Positions 1-6,904 are shown, numbered from the stretch's first letter. The stretch: DNA of 10,704 nucleotides from Candidatus Helarchaeota archaeon (GCA_013375405.1 JABXJU010000149.1:1-10704); one strand, 5' to 3'. A program made the numbers and translations. Notes: generated from the sequence alone by a model not told the origin.

Positions 1-11
1 GGAAGAGTCCC

Positions 12-2930
12 ATGCTGGATAAGAACAAATTGAGGAAAATTTTCGGCCGAGCAGCCTACGAAGTCCAACTTTTCAAAGAGAAGGGTTTTAATAGGAAACA
101 ATGTCCTCATTGTGGAGGTTATTATTGGACTTTAAATCCTGACCGCTCAGATTGCGGTGATACAAACTGTATCGGCGGATATACGTTTATTGGAAAAGGA
201 TCAGGGAAATCTTGGGATTTTCATGACACCGTGCGAAATTGGTGCAAGTTTTTTGAGGATCAAGGGCATACTTGGATAACCGAATACCCAACGGTAGCAC
301 GATGGCGTGATGATATCGAATTCACCATTGCATCTATTGCATGCTTTCAACCAAACATTTTGAATGGAACGATCAAACCCCCAGCGAATCCACTAGTTCT
401 ACCTCAACCATGCATTCGGTTTGGTGGCAAAGGTTTCAACGACATTGACAATGTTGGGCGAACTGGAAGGCATCTTACCTCTTTTATCATGGGTGGTCAA
501 CACGCCTTTAACTCTAAGAAGCTTGGCTACAAAGGATATTGGATGGATCGTTGCATAGAACTCGATTTTCAATTTTTAACTCAGGTTCTCCAGATTCCTG
601 AAGATAAAATTACATTGCGTGAGGATATCTGGCTAGGAGGTGGAAACTTCGGTCCCTGCCTAGAATCATTTTGTGATGGTTTAGAAATTGTCAATAGTGT
701 CTTCATGCAGTATGAAGTTCTCCCTGATGACACCTACCGCCAAATGGAAATGACAGTGGTGGATGTCGGCTGGGGCGTGGAGCGGGTTGGTTGGTACGCT
801 ATAGGATCACCCACGGTTTATGAGGCAACATTCGGTCCGGTATTAACCAAGATGCGGGACGCTGTTGGCATTGAAATCGACACTAAATTACTGAATAAAT
901 ATTATGTTCTTTCTGGTTTACTGAATGTTGATGAGGTTGATATAAAGGTCGAACGTCAACGAGTCGCTAAGGAAATCGGAATCGATTATACCGAACTTGA
1001 GAAGATCATAGGACCATTAGAAGCTTTATATGCCATAGCTGATCACCTCCGGACAATAATATATACCGTTTCTGATGGGGCGATTCCCTCTAATGTTGGT
1101 GGTGGATATAATCTCCGAACCATTTTACGGCGTGCCATAAACCTAAAGCAGCGATTCCAGTTTAATAATCTAGATCTCCTAGATATTTGTCATTGGCATA
1201 TCGATTATTTACAAAAGACATATAAGGGTGTCAAAAATGCAGAGGAATCTATTGATGAGATTTTCCAAATTGAGCAAGAGAAATATAATACTACGCTTAA
1301 GAAAGGGCGTAATCAAATTAATAACCTTGTAAAAAAGAAGGTTACATTCGATTTAGACAAGTTAATTGAGCTCTATCAATCAGAAGGAATTTTACCAGAA
1401 TTAATTGAAAAAATTGCTTCAGAACAGGGAGTTCAAGTCGAAATTCCAGCGGATTTCTTTACTGAACTTATGGAAAGGAACATTCAAAGAGAGAAAGAAC
1501 AAGAAATTACCTTGGAGGATAAATTGAAAGATTTTACCAAAGAAATTCCGGATACAAGATTACTTTATTACGAAGATCAGTACCTTGATACAACTGAAGC
1601 TATAATTCTGAAAATCTTACCAGAGAATAATATTGTGTTGAATCAAACAATATTTTATCCCTTAGGAGGCGGACAAATTCATGATATAGGATTCATCAAT
1701 AAATACCCAGTGAAAAACGTAGAAAAAGTGGGTGCTGTGGTAATCCATCAGCTAGGTAATAAATCGAACAACTTGAAGGAAGGCGACACAGTCCAAATTA
1801 AAATTGATAAAAATCGCCGAATGGCACTTATGCGCCACCATACTGGAACTCATGTCGTGAATGGTGCTGCAAAACGAGTACTGGGTAATCATGTTTGGCA
1901 GGCAGGCGCTGAGAAAAAACCGGATATTGCAAGATTAGATATAACTCACTATAAACCAGTTTCCCAAGAAGAAATCTGGGAAATAGAAAAATTGGCAAAT
2001 CAAGTTGTGATGGAAACCCGCCCAGTCGATATTAAATTCATGCCTCGAGGTGAAGCCGAACAGCGCTATGGTTTTACACTGTACCAGGGAGGGATCGTTC
2101 CTGGAAAGGAAATCCGTGTCATAGATATTAAAGATTGGGATACCGAAGCCTGTGGTGGTACCCACCTTAAAAATACGGGCGAAATTGGACCGATTAAAAT
2201 AATAAGTTCACAAAAACCCCAAGATGGCATCATCCGTCTTTTATTTGTAGCTGGTGGTGCAGCTATCAATGAAATACATAAACAAGAAAAAGGGCTAATC
2301 GAAACTGCGAAATTCTATAAAGTTGGAGTTAAGGATTTCTTTAAAAGTGCTAAACGAATTTACAAAGAATGGAAAGAATATCGAAAAGAAATTGATAAAC
2401 TTCGTAAGGAAAAAATAAAACTTGAAGAGTTATCTGTAAAAGAAGATTTTACTCTATTTAACGAGTATTCTAAGAAGAATTTATTTAATTTTTATATTGC
2501 ACATCACAAGAGATTTAATAACAACTTAAGTAAAGAAGATTTCAAAAAGAATCTTAAAACATATGACTTATTTAGAACTCCCTTAATTAGAGCTAAATTA
2601 AAAATTTTATTTAGGCAATATTATAAAAAATCAATCATGGAATTAATTGAAATAGGGAGTATGTTAGTCAAAGAAGATCCTTGGTTGATCGTAGTACTCA
2701 GTGCTGGTACCAAAAAAATGAATTTAGTAGTCCTCGAAGGTGAAGAGGCAAAAAACTCTGGTATTCACGCTGGAAACTTAACTCATAAAATTGCTAAAGA
2801 AGTTGGTGGGGGTGGCGGTGGAAAACCTGTCTTAGGACAAGGTGGTAACCTTCCAAAAATAGAGTTAAAAGATTTACGGAAAATAACTCTCTCAAAAATT
2901 TTAAATGAGAATATAATTACTAACTTATAA
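12..2930 (+). CDS. alaS: Alanyl-tRNA synthetase, archaeal type
   Basis: Charges tRNA-Ala with alanine in the cytoplasm and clears mischarged Ser/Gly-tRNA. Visible parts in order: N-terminal zinc-binding cysteines C31, C34, C48 and C53 (CPHC...C...C), typical of archaeal AlaRS; class II catalytic core with GRTGRHLTSF, GGGNFGPCLE and the motif-3-like GWGVERVGWYAIGSPT; tRNA-recognition helices; an editing domain with zinc ligands H610, H614 (HHTGTH) and C714, H718 (CGGTH); and a C-terminal C-Ala domain with a glycine run near residue 931. At 972 residues it is somewhat longer than many archaeal AlaRS (about 890-915); extra Lys/Asn/Phe-rich sequence lies around residues 815-870. The ATG at 12 has a purine-rich GGAAGAG upstream, but the frame is open to the window edge, so a start further left cannot be excluded. 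pyrH follows 11 bp downstream, suggesting co-transcription. Confidence 0.96.
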   Translation: MLDKNKLRKIFGRAAYEVQLFKEKGFNRKQCPHCGGYYWTLNPDRSDCGDTNCIGGYTFIGKGSGKSWDFHDTVRNWCKFFEDQGHTWITEYPTVARWRDDIEFTIASIACFQPNILNGTIKPPANPLVLPQPCIRFGGKGFNDIDNVGRTGRHLTSFIMGGQHAFNSKKLGYKGYWMDRCIELDFQFLTQVLQIPEDKITLREDIWLGGGNFGPCLESFCDGLEIVNSVFMQYEVLPDDTYRQMEMTVVDVGWGVERVGWYAIGSPTVYEATFGPVLTKMRDAVGIEIDTKLLNKYYVLSGLLNVDEVDIKVERQRVAKEIGIDYTELEKIIGPLEALYAIADHLRTIIYTVSDGAIPSNVGGGYNLRTILRRAINLKQRFQFNNLDLLDICHWHIDYLQKTYKGVKNAEESIDEIFQIEQEKYNTTLKKGRNQINNLVKKKVTFDLDKLIELYQSEGILPELIEKIASEQGVQVEIPADFFTELMERNIQREKEQEITLEDKLKDFTKEIPDTRLLYYEDQYLDTTEAIILKILPENNIVLNQTIFYPLGGGQIHDIGFINKYPVKNVEKVGAVVIHQLGNKSNNLKEGDTVQIKIDKNRRMALMRHHTGTHVVNGAAKRVLGNHVWQAGAEKKPDIARLDITHYKPVSQEEIWEIEKLANQVVMETRPVDIKFMPRGEAEQRYGFTLYQGGIVPGKEIRVIDIKDWDTEACGGTHLKNTGEIGPIKIISSQKPQDGIIRLLFVAGGAAINEIHKQEKGLIETAKFYKVGVKDFFKSAKRIYKEWKEYRKEIDKLRKEKIKLEELSVKEDFTLFNEYSKKNLFNFYIAHHKRFNNNLSKEDFKKNLKTYDLFRTPLIRAKLKILFRQYYKKSIMELIEIGSMLVKEDPWLIVVLSAGTKKMNLVVLEGEEAKNSGIHAGNLTHKIAKEVGGGGGGKPVLGQGGNLPKIELKDLRKITLSKILNENIITNL

Positions 2931-2941
2931 GGTGTGATCCA

Positions 2942-3631
2942 ATGAAATTGGTTATAAAAATCGGAGGTTCCTTACTTTTAGATAAGGAAGGTCAAATTAG
3001 AGTCGCATTAATTACACAATTTGCCAAAAATCTTGAATTGTTATTGAAAGAGGGGCATGAAATTGTTGTAGTTGTAGGTGGGGGGATTGAAGCGAGGAAA
3101 TACATCACCGCAATGCGTGCATTAGGTGCGTCCGAAGGATTTTGTGATGATATTGGAATACGCGTATCACGAGTAAATGCACGGCTATTAATTAGCGCTT
3201 TAAAAGGATTGGTATATCCAATTCCACCTAGAACATTAGAAGATGCACTACAAGCAGCTTCTATCCGAAGACTTGTTGTATTAGGAGGGCTTCAACCAGG
3301 ACAATCTACAAATGCAGTAGCGGCGGTAGTAGCTGAACTCATCGGCGCTAAAATCCTCATCAACGCTACCGACGTTGATGGGATCTATACTGCAGATCCA
3401 AATAAAGATCCTGAAGCTGAGAAATTAGATGAAATCACAACCGCGCAATTTTACAAGCTGATTGATAAACCTGACTCAAATCGCGCAGGACAATATGAAT
3501 TATTTGATCTTTTAGCGTTGAAAATTGTCGAACGATCAAAAATCTATACCCACTTCATCTCTGGGAAAAATCCAGAAAATATTATTAAAGTAATAAAAGG
3601 TGAAAAAATCGGGACCCGTATCATTTTCTAA
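2942..3631 (+). CDS. pyrH: UMP kinase, archaeal type (amino acid kinase family)
   Basis: Phosphorylates UMP to UDP in pyrimidine nucleotide synthesis; cytoplasmic, normally a homohexamer. The 229 residues show the amino acid kinase fold: N-terminal KIGGSLL phosphate loop, VVVGGGIEARKY glycine loop, the GGLQPGQSTNAVAA segment, the nucleotide-binding INATDVDGIYTADP motif and the C-terminal LLALKIVERS and GTRI. This set matches archaeal UMP kinases better than isopentenyl phosphate kinase, which lacks the NATDVDG...LLALK pattern. The ATG is preceded by an AAGGTG-type ribosome binding site and lies 11 bp after the alaS stop. Its last 11 bp overlap the stop end of the convergent nuclease-like gene. 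Confidence 0.95.
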   Translation: MKLVIKIGGSLLLDKEGQIRVALITQFAKNLELLLKEGHEIVVVVGGGIEARKYITAMRALGASEGFCDDIGIRVSRVNARLLISALKGLVYPIPPRTLEDALQAASIRRLVVLGGLQPGQSTNAVAAVVAELIGAKILINATDVDGIYTADPNKDPEAEKLDEITTAQFYKLIDKPDSNRAGQYELFDLLALKIVERSKIYTHFISGKNPENIIKVIKGEKIGTRIIF

Positions 3632-4868
3632 TCTCAAAGTCTTTTAGACGATGAAAGTAATTATATCCTTTTTTCAATAATTTGAAGAAGATTTTAGAGG
3701 CTCTTCGAAATTTAATTAGATTTTTTTGCATCAATTCATCTCCCGCATGTCTTATCCATTGATATTTAATTCTGTTAAATTTCCATCCCGTTACTTCTGC
3801 CATTTCTCTCATAGTCGTTTCCTTTCCTGGTGAAAAAATGGTTAAACCAAGTGCGTCGAAAAAAATACTCGATTTAAAAGTCAATGGTATATAAGAAACA
3901 CCTGTTAGTCCATAGCTGTTCCGTAAATATCCTGTAATTGAAAATTTTTTGTATTTTCCTACTTTCACTCCCCTTAATAATGCTAATCTTACAATTTTTT
4001 CAAGCTCTTCATTTTCTAGATATAGAATCTTCCCCACTTTTATTGGATTTAATATGGGGTCATCTTCAAAACTTTCAGTTATTTCGCTAACATACAGAGG
4101 CCGATAAGAACTTCTGATTCGCCTTTCTATTTTTCTTTCTAAATAATCCTTCTTTTTCCACCACTTCGGGATTTTTATCTTAGAAAGTTCATATTTTTGT
4201 TGTTTATCCTCCGTAGGATGGGAAATGGTCCATTTTAATTTTTCAAATAGCACCTTATAAACCAATTCTTTATCAAAAGATTCAAACCATGATCCTACAA
4301 AACCTAGCTTACCTTTCACTATTTTAAATATATTGAGATTGCATGATTGTCCTAACAATTTATCCAGAACATTCCCTGAATAATCCTCATAGAGTTCTGT
4401 AAATGAATTCTGGTTGATATAATCATCTAGACCCTGAAATCGAAATTCGTAAATTGTATAATTTTTCCCTCTTAATGTGATTCCTTTTTTATGAAAGCTC
4501 TTAGAAAGAGCCCTCATAAAATTTGGAGTCCAATAACAAATCATAGTCGCTTTGTGAGGATTTGAGTAGGATAATTTTACTCCACAAAATCGCGTTGTCA
4601 CCCACAAATTATCTTCCGATTTCAAAAATCTTATCTTTTGAGCATTTGTAAAAGTAAATTCACGCATTTCTTTAAATTCAATCCACAATGCCCCACCCCT
4701 TGGATTATATAATAAAAAGTCTGCTCCTACAACAGATCTTTGCTCTCGTCCCCCTCCCGCTATGAATCGATCTACCTTCCAAACTCCCTCATCTTCTCCT
4801 CTTTTCAGAACAATCTCAGCAAATTTTTTTTCAGCTGGTGATAATTTGGCAGTCCCGAAAAATTCCAT
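3621..4868 (-). CDS. Orphan PD-(D/E)XK nuclease-like protein with C-terminal HTH-like segment
   Basis: I do not recognise the family. With the ATG at 4868 it has 415 residues. Near the N-terminus, GAD (D50) on a strand, then WIEFKEM (E64, K66) about 14 residues later, then Q77 in a helix (NAQKIRFL), gives the D...ExK...Q pattern of PD-(D/E)XK nucleases such as restriction enzymes and Holliday-junction resolvases. The middle is Lys/Trp/Tyr-rich with no motif I can name. Residues about 351-390 (TTMREMAEVTGW then RIKYQWIRHAGDEL) look like a helix-turn-helix. A GTG 45 bp upstream (4913) could extend the protein by 15 residues. I prefer the ATG because a TATA-like element (4901-4907, read on the minus strand) lies about 36 bp before it, leaving only a short leader. 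The gene is AT-rich, faces pyrH and diverges from the zinc-ribbon gene. Nuclease activity is inference. Confidence 0.72.
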   Translation of the reverse strand: MEFFGTAKLSPAEKKFAEIVLKRGEDEGVWKVDRFIAGGGREQRSVVGADFLLYNPRGGALWIEFKEMREFTFTNAQKIRFLKSEDNLWVTTRFCGVKLSYSNPHKATMICYWTPNFMRALSKSFHKKGITLRGKNYTIYEFRFQGLDDYINQNSFTELYEDYSGNVLDKLLGQSCNLNIFKIVKGKLGFVGSWFESFDKELVYKVLFEKLKWTISHPTEDKQQKYELSKIKIPKWWKKKDYLERKIERRIRSSYRPLYVSEITESFEDDPILNPIKVGKILYLENEELEKIVRLALLRGVKVGKYKKFSITGYLRNSYGLTGVSYIPLTFKSSIFFDALGLTIFSPGKETTMREMAEVTGWKFNRIKYQWIRHAGDELMQKNLIKFRRASKIFFKLLKKGYNYFHRLKDFEIRK

Positions 4869-4900
4869 TTTTATAATCAAAATATCTTTTAGAAAACCTC

Positions 4901-4907
4901 TTATAAA
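4901..4907 (-). promoter_or_regulatory. Candidate TATA box of the nuclease-like gene
   Basis: On the minus strand this reads TTTATAA, close to the archaeal TATA consensus. It is about 36 bp upstream of the ATG at 4868, so initiation some 25 bp downstream would give a leader of about 10 nt. No Shine-Dalgarno sequence precedes that ATG, which fits a near-leaderless transcript. Confidence 0.4.
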
Positions 4908-4910
4908 CTC

Positions 4911-4937
4911 CACTGATATTTTTTGAAATATCTAATG
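4911..4937. repeat. Inverted repeat upstream of the nuclease-like gene
   Basis: GATATTT (4915-4921) and AAATATC (4926-4932) form a perfect 7-bp inverted repeat with a 4-nt spacer. Beyond a single unpaired T, CACT (4911-4914) can pair with AATG (4934-4937) with one wobble. It sits just upstream of the candidate TATA box and could be an operator, possibly for the gene's own HTH-like protein. It lacks the paired 3-nt bulges of an intron. Confidence 0.5.
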
Positions 4938-5024
4938 AAAAACAAGTTTTAAGCCTCTAATTTAAATTATAACAAGATCCAAAAAAAATTTTTAAAAAAT
5001 ATTCTGAAAATCCATGTATATTCC

Positions 5025-5043
5025 ATTATAGAAACGCTATAAT
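5025..5043. repeat. Inverted repeat in the divergent region
   Basis: ATTATAG (5025-5031) and CTATAAT (5037-5043) are a perfect 7-bp inverted repeat around a 5-nt loop AAACG. The arms resemble TATA elements on either strand, so this may be an operator, a bidirectional promoter element or a transcript hairpin. Confidence 0.45.
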
Positions 5044-5054
5044 CTGCTTTGAAA

Positions 5055-5071
5055 TAAAATTCTTATAAAAG
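5055..5071 (+). promoter_or_regulatory. Candidate BRE/TATA of the zinc-ribbon gene
   Basis: CTTATAAAAG (5062-5071) preceded by an A-rich BRE-like stretch is the best TATA match upstream of the zinc-ribbon gene and would give a leader of roughly 60 nt. A second candidate, CTATATTTTTA at about 5100-5110, would give a leader near 27 nt. The sequence alone does not choose between them. Confidence 0.38.
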
Positions 5072-5156
5072 GCATAATTATTATTATGATTTTATTTCAC
5101 TATATTTTTAAGAAAAATTAGTTATAGATTTTACAAATCAATTAGGAACGTTAAAA

Positions 5157-5434
5157 ATGGCTACGCTAGAAAAACATAAGAAGAAAAAGTGGGTAAAAAA
5201 GTGGGAACCGCACAAATATTAATACCTGGGTATTAATAGTGTAAGCATTGCCTCGTGTGTGGTATTGCGACTTCCACTGATAAAGAATTTTGTTCAACAA
5301 CTTGTGAAAACGAATATTTCCAATGGAAAAATAAACAAAAGGGCAAAAGTCGAAATATGTGGCTTTGCATGATCTTAATGATTGTAGTGGTGGTCGTGAT
5401 GATGTTTGTTCTACCAATGTTGTCTGGGGGCTAA
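5157..5434 (+). CDS. DUF2116-like zinc-ribbon protein with C-terminal membrane anchor; split by a 29-nt BHB intron
   Basis: Read as join(5157..5215, 5245..5434), this encodes 82 residues. Exon 1 starts at an ATG with AGGA (5144-5147) nine bases upstream and encodes a very basic start (MATLEKHKKKKW) ending EPHK. Exon 2 continues HCLVCG with four zinc-ligand cysteines C22, C25, C36 and C40 in CxxC...CxxxC spacing, a Lys/Gln-rich linker, then one hydrophobic segment at about residues 58-79 that should span the membrane. Archaeal zinc-ribbon proteins of this type (DUF2116-like) carry the PHKHCxxCG signature and a C-terminal TM helix; their function is not established. Unspliced, translation stops after 21 residues and exon 2 has no start codon before its cysteines. 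Splicing at the canonical BHB positions restores the family sequence exactly. The stop faces the convergent DUF3194 gene 22 bp away. Confidence 0.82.
5216..5244 (+). other. 29-nt bulge-helix-bulge intron in the zinc-ribbon gene
   Basis: Central helix GCAC (5210-5213) pairs with GUGU (5239-5242), with one G-U pair. The 3-nt bulges are AAA (5214-5216) and AAG (5243-5245). The inner helix is a perfect 10 bp, TATTAATACC (5217-5226) with GGTATTAATA (5229-5238). Canonical cleavage after the second base of each bulge removes 5216-5244 and joins CACAA to GCATTGC, giving EPHK-HCLVCG in frame (phase 2). The outer helix is weak: two mismatches, then AA/TT. This would be a relaxed motif. The intron carries stops and a frameshift. 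Excision by the tRNA splicing endonuclease and RtcB-type ligation is inferred. Confidence 0.83.
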
Positions 5435-5458
5435 TTTTTATTCATGAAATCCTTTTTT
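5435..5458 (+). terminator. T-rich stretch after the zinc-ribbon gene
   Basis: TTTTT directly after the stop and TTTTTT at 5453-5458 on the plus strand fit the oligo-T terminators of archaeal RNA polymerase. They lie between two convergent genes. Confidence 0.4.
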
Positions 5459-5735
5459 AAGGTTCGCTTTCAATGACTTCATAAATCTTTTGGACTGCCT
5501 CATCTGTTACTTTTTTTGGATTTAATTTAGATTGTTTGGTTAACTCTAAATCAATAACACAATCTATTGTAAGGTCTTCACTATTAAATTCAATCAAAAT
5601 ATCGAAGGTTTTTAATTCCTTACGAGGGATTTGTGACTGAATATATTCTCGACCTGCTTGTTCTGCAAGGGAAAGAAGTTCTTCTACCTGTTCAAGAGTT
5701 AGATTTTGAATTGAAAAAGAAGTTTTATCACTCAT
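5457..5735 (-). CDS. DUF3194 family protein
   Basis: Small acidic protein of 92 residues, recognised as DUF3194 from its pattern and from its usual place just downstream of prefoldin beta in archaea. Predicted layout: helix (LTLEQVEELLSLAEQAGREY), two strands (KTFDILIEFN and LTIDCVIDLELT), then a C-terminal helix (DEAVQKIYEVIE). It has no cysteine motif, no signal peptide and no catalytic motif. Size and helix-strand-strand-helix order resemble Pcc1, encoded two genes upstream, so a Pcc1-like role in KEOPS is conceivable but unproven. The ATG has no Shine-Dalgarno sequence; 49 bp including a T-run separate it from prefoldin beta, so it may have its own promoter. Confidence 0.8.
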   Translation of the reverse strand: MSDKTSFSIQNLTLEQVEELLSLAEQAGREYIQSQIPRKELKTFDILIEFNSEDLTIDCVIDLELTKQSKLNPKKVTDEAVQKIYEVIESEP

Positions 5736-5768
5736 TTTAAAAACAAAAGATTTACTTTTTTAGGAAAG

Positions 5769-5776
5769 TGAAAAAA
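5769..5776 (-). terminator. Possible oligo-T terminator after prefoldin beta
   Basis: On the minus strand a T-run (TTATTTTTTC) follows the prefoldin beta stop by a few bases. It may terminate or attenuate transcription before DUF3194. Confidence 0.3.
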
Positions 5777-5784
5777 TAAGGGGA

Positions 5785-6168
5785 TCACATAGGCCCTGGG
5801 AAACCTCCACCCATGCCGCCTACTTGCGATTGCTGTAGAGCTGCTTGAACTACCTTTCGCTTCTCTTCTAAATCATTTTTGGCTCTTTCTTCTTGTCTCA
5901 TTATTGTCTTAATTCTCATGTCAAGCGTTTCTTTACGGTCATTTAATTCTTCTTTTACTTTATCTCTATTAGCTTTAACAAGAATTGCTCCAATTGTCTT
6001 ATAAACTAACGCATTTGCATCTAATGGTTCCAGTTCTGCTAATGCTCTTTCTGTTTCTTTTAATTCTCGATCTAATTGAAGACGTTGAGTGACCAAAATC
6101 TCCATTTTTTGTTGTAATTGTTGCAGCTGAATCAGATTTTGTTGCATTTGGGGCGAGATCTTTGCCAT
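5785..6168 (-). CDS. pfdB: Prefoldin subunit beta
   Basis: Beta subunit of the prefoldin (GimC) chaperone, a jellyfish-shaped alpha2-beta4 hexamer that captures unfolded proteins and hands them to the chaperonin. The 127 residues show two long coiled-coil helices: a Gln-rich N-terminal one (SPQMQQNLIQLQQLQQ...) and a C-terminal one with KEELNDRKETLDMRIKT. Between them lies the beta-hairpin segment VYKTIGAILVKANRDKV diagnostic of the family, and the end is a flexible GGMGGGFPGPM tail. I chose the ATG at 6168 (MAKISP) over the in-frame ATG at 6186 because GGTG lies 5 nt before it and family members start here. A 99-bp AT-rich gap to pcc1 may hold a promoter. Confidence 0.95.
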   Translation of the reverse strand: MAKISPQMQQNLIQLQQLQQKMEILVTQRLQLDRELKETERALAELEPLDANALVYKTIGAILVKANRDKVKEELNDRKETLDMRIKTIMRQEERAKNDLEEKRKVVQAALQQSQVGGMGGGFPGPM

Positions 6169-6267
6169 TAACACACCACATATCAAAAATTTTTGTATAC
6201 ATTTTTACTGAATTTTGTATATTTGAACGTTTACTAATTAAATATTTGAATAAATTAGAAAAAAATC

Positions 6268-6519
6268 TTAGGAATCAAATAAGGTTGAGATAGAAGCAAG
6301 GATTCGCATCCAAATTAAATAAGAATTTACAGTAGCTCGGAATGCTGTCACATCTTTGGCATCAATATTAAATTGAATAATATCATTTTCTTTCTTTATA
6401 GAAATAGTAGATCTATCTGTAAATGTTTTAAGAGTTTCAGGCTGCAAAGCCACAAAGAAGGATTCAGCTGTTTTAGGATCTGTGAATTTAACAGAAATAT
6501 CTGCCCTAATGTTTTCCAT
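6268..6519 (-). CDS. pcc1: KEOPS complex subunit Pcc1
   Basis: Dimerisation subunit of KEOPS (Kae1-Bud32-Cgi121-Pcc1), which makes the t6A37 modification on ANN-decoding tRNAs; Pcc1 bridges two Kae1 copies and helps bind tRNA. The 83 residues show the expected N-terminal strand (IRADISVKF), a helix ending in ALQPE, a strand pair (STISIKKENDIIQFNIDAKD) and the family signature FRATVNSYLIWMRIL in the last helix. AAGGTC lies 5 nt before the ATG. It starts 44 bp after rpl37Ae, and that gap holds a tandem pair of TTCTAATTAAA-like sequences. Confidence 0.93.
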   Translation of the reverse strand: MENIRADISVKFTDPKTAESFFVALQPETLKTFTDRSTISIKKENDIIQFNIDAKDVTAFRATVNSYLIWMRILASISTLFDS

Positions 6520-6563
6520 GCTAAGACCTTTTTTTAATTAGAATTTAATTAGAAGGTTTTTGG

Positions 6564-6842
6564 TCATTCACTAGTTTGACTTGCGATTCGTTTTGTCACT
6601 CTTGCCGTTTTTTTACCTTCGCTTGTTTGAGGTATGTAGGCTCCTCCCGAAAATGTAAAATTACATTTTCTACATTTCCAAATACCAACAGATACCCGTT
6701 GCACTGCTTTTGTTCGACACTGAGGACAGCCATGTGGTTGCTTCATTCGCTCTTCGATTTTTTTTACTCTTTTTCGTATAGTTGAGCCATATCGTGCTCC
6801 ATATCTGCCGGTAATTCCAACTTTTTTGGTTCTTTTTCCCAT
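6564..6842 (-). CDS. rpl37A: 50S ribosomal protein L37Ae (eL43)
   Basis: Zinc-ribbon protein of the large ribosomal subunit. The 92 residues begin with [20 protein letters not shown], very like the eukaryotic eL43 start. The four zinc ligands are C39, C42 (CPQC) and C57, C60 (CRKC), followed by the conserved GGAY. The ATG matches the family start. The frame is open upstream for about 35 codons but has no ATG, GTG or TTG there, so the start is firm. No clear Shine-Dalgarno sequence precedes it; the leader just upstream is locally GC-rich. rpoP, often adjacent in other archaea, is not present. Confidence 0.96.
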   Translation of the reverse strand: MGKRTKKVGITGRYGARYGSTIRKRVKKIEERMKQPHGCPQCRTKAVQRVSVGIWKCRKCNFTFSGGAYIPQTSEGKKTARVTKRIASQTSE

Positions 6843-6856
6843 TACGAATCCGTCCT

Positions 6857-6866
6857 GCGAAGTCGC
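6857..6866 (-). promoter_or_regulatory. GC-rich leader hairpin before rpl37Ae
   Basis: On the minus strand GCGACTTCGC can fold into a short stem (GCGA/TCGC), inside a GC-rich patch of about 25 bp directly upstream of the rpl37Ae start in otherwise AT-rich DNA. It could be a leader element for ribosomal-protein feedback; that is inference. Confidence 0.25.
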
Positions 6867-6894
6867 CTGTTTTAGTTCTCTTTCATCTTTTAAA

Positions 6895-6904
6895 ATGATA
6901 TCAT
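6895..6904. repeat. 10-bp palindrome in the rpl37Ae leader/promoter
   Basis: ATGATATCAT is a perfect palindrome about 35-40 bp downstream of the candidate TATA element, near or just after the expected transcription start. A dimeric repressor site is possible. Confidence 0.3.

Larger units (their letters stand above)
4869..5156. other. Divergent AT-rich intergenic region
   Basis: This 288-bp stretch separates the minus-strand nuclease-like gene from the plus-strand zinc-ribbon gene and must hold both promoters. It is very AT-rich, with A and T homopolymers around 4980-5010. It contains two clear inverted repeats (4911-4937 and 5025-5043) and several TATA-like elements. I see no tRNA, no convincing box C/D or H/ACA pattern and no ORF with coding character. 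Confidence 0.7.

Noticed and set aside
4869..5156. tRNA, box C/D RNA or CRISPR in the intergenic region
   Set aside because: No cloverleaf, no C-box/D-box pair at proper spacing and no repeated spacer structure could be found; only inverted repeats and TATA-like elements.
5166..5417. 83-codon minus-strand ORF opposite the zinc-ribbon gene
   Set aside because: It is a shadow: low-complexity translation, no family pattern, and it spans both exons and the intron of the real plus-strand gene.
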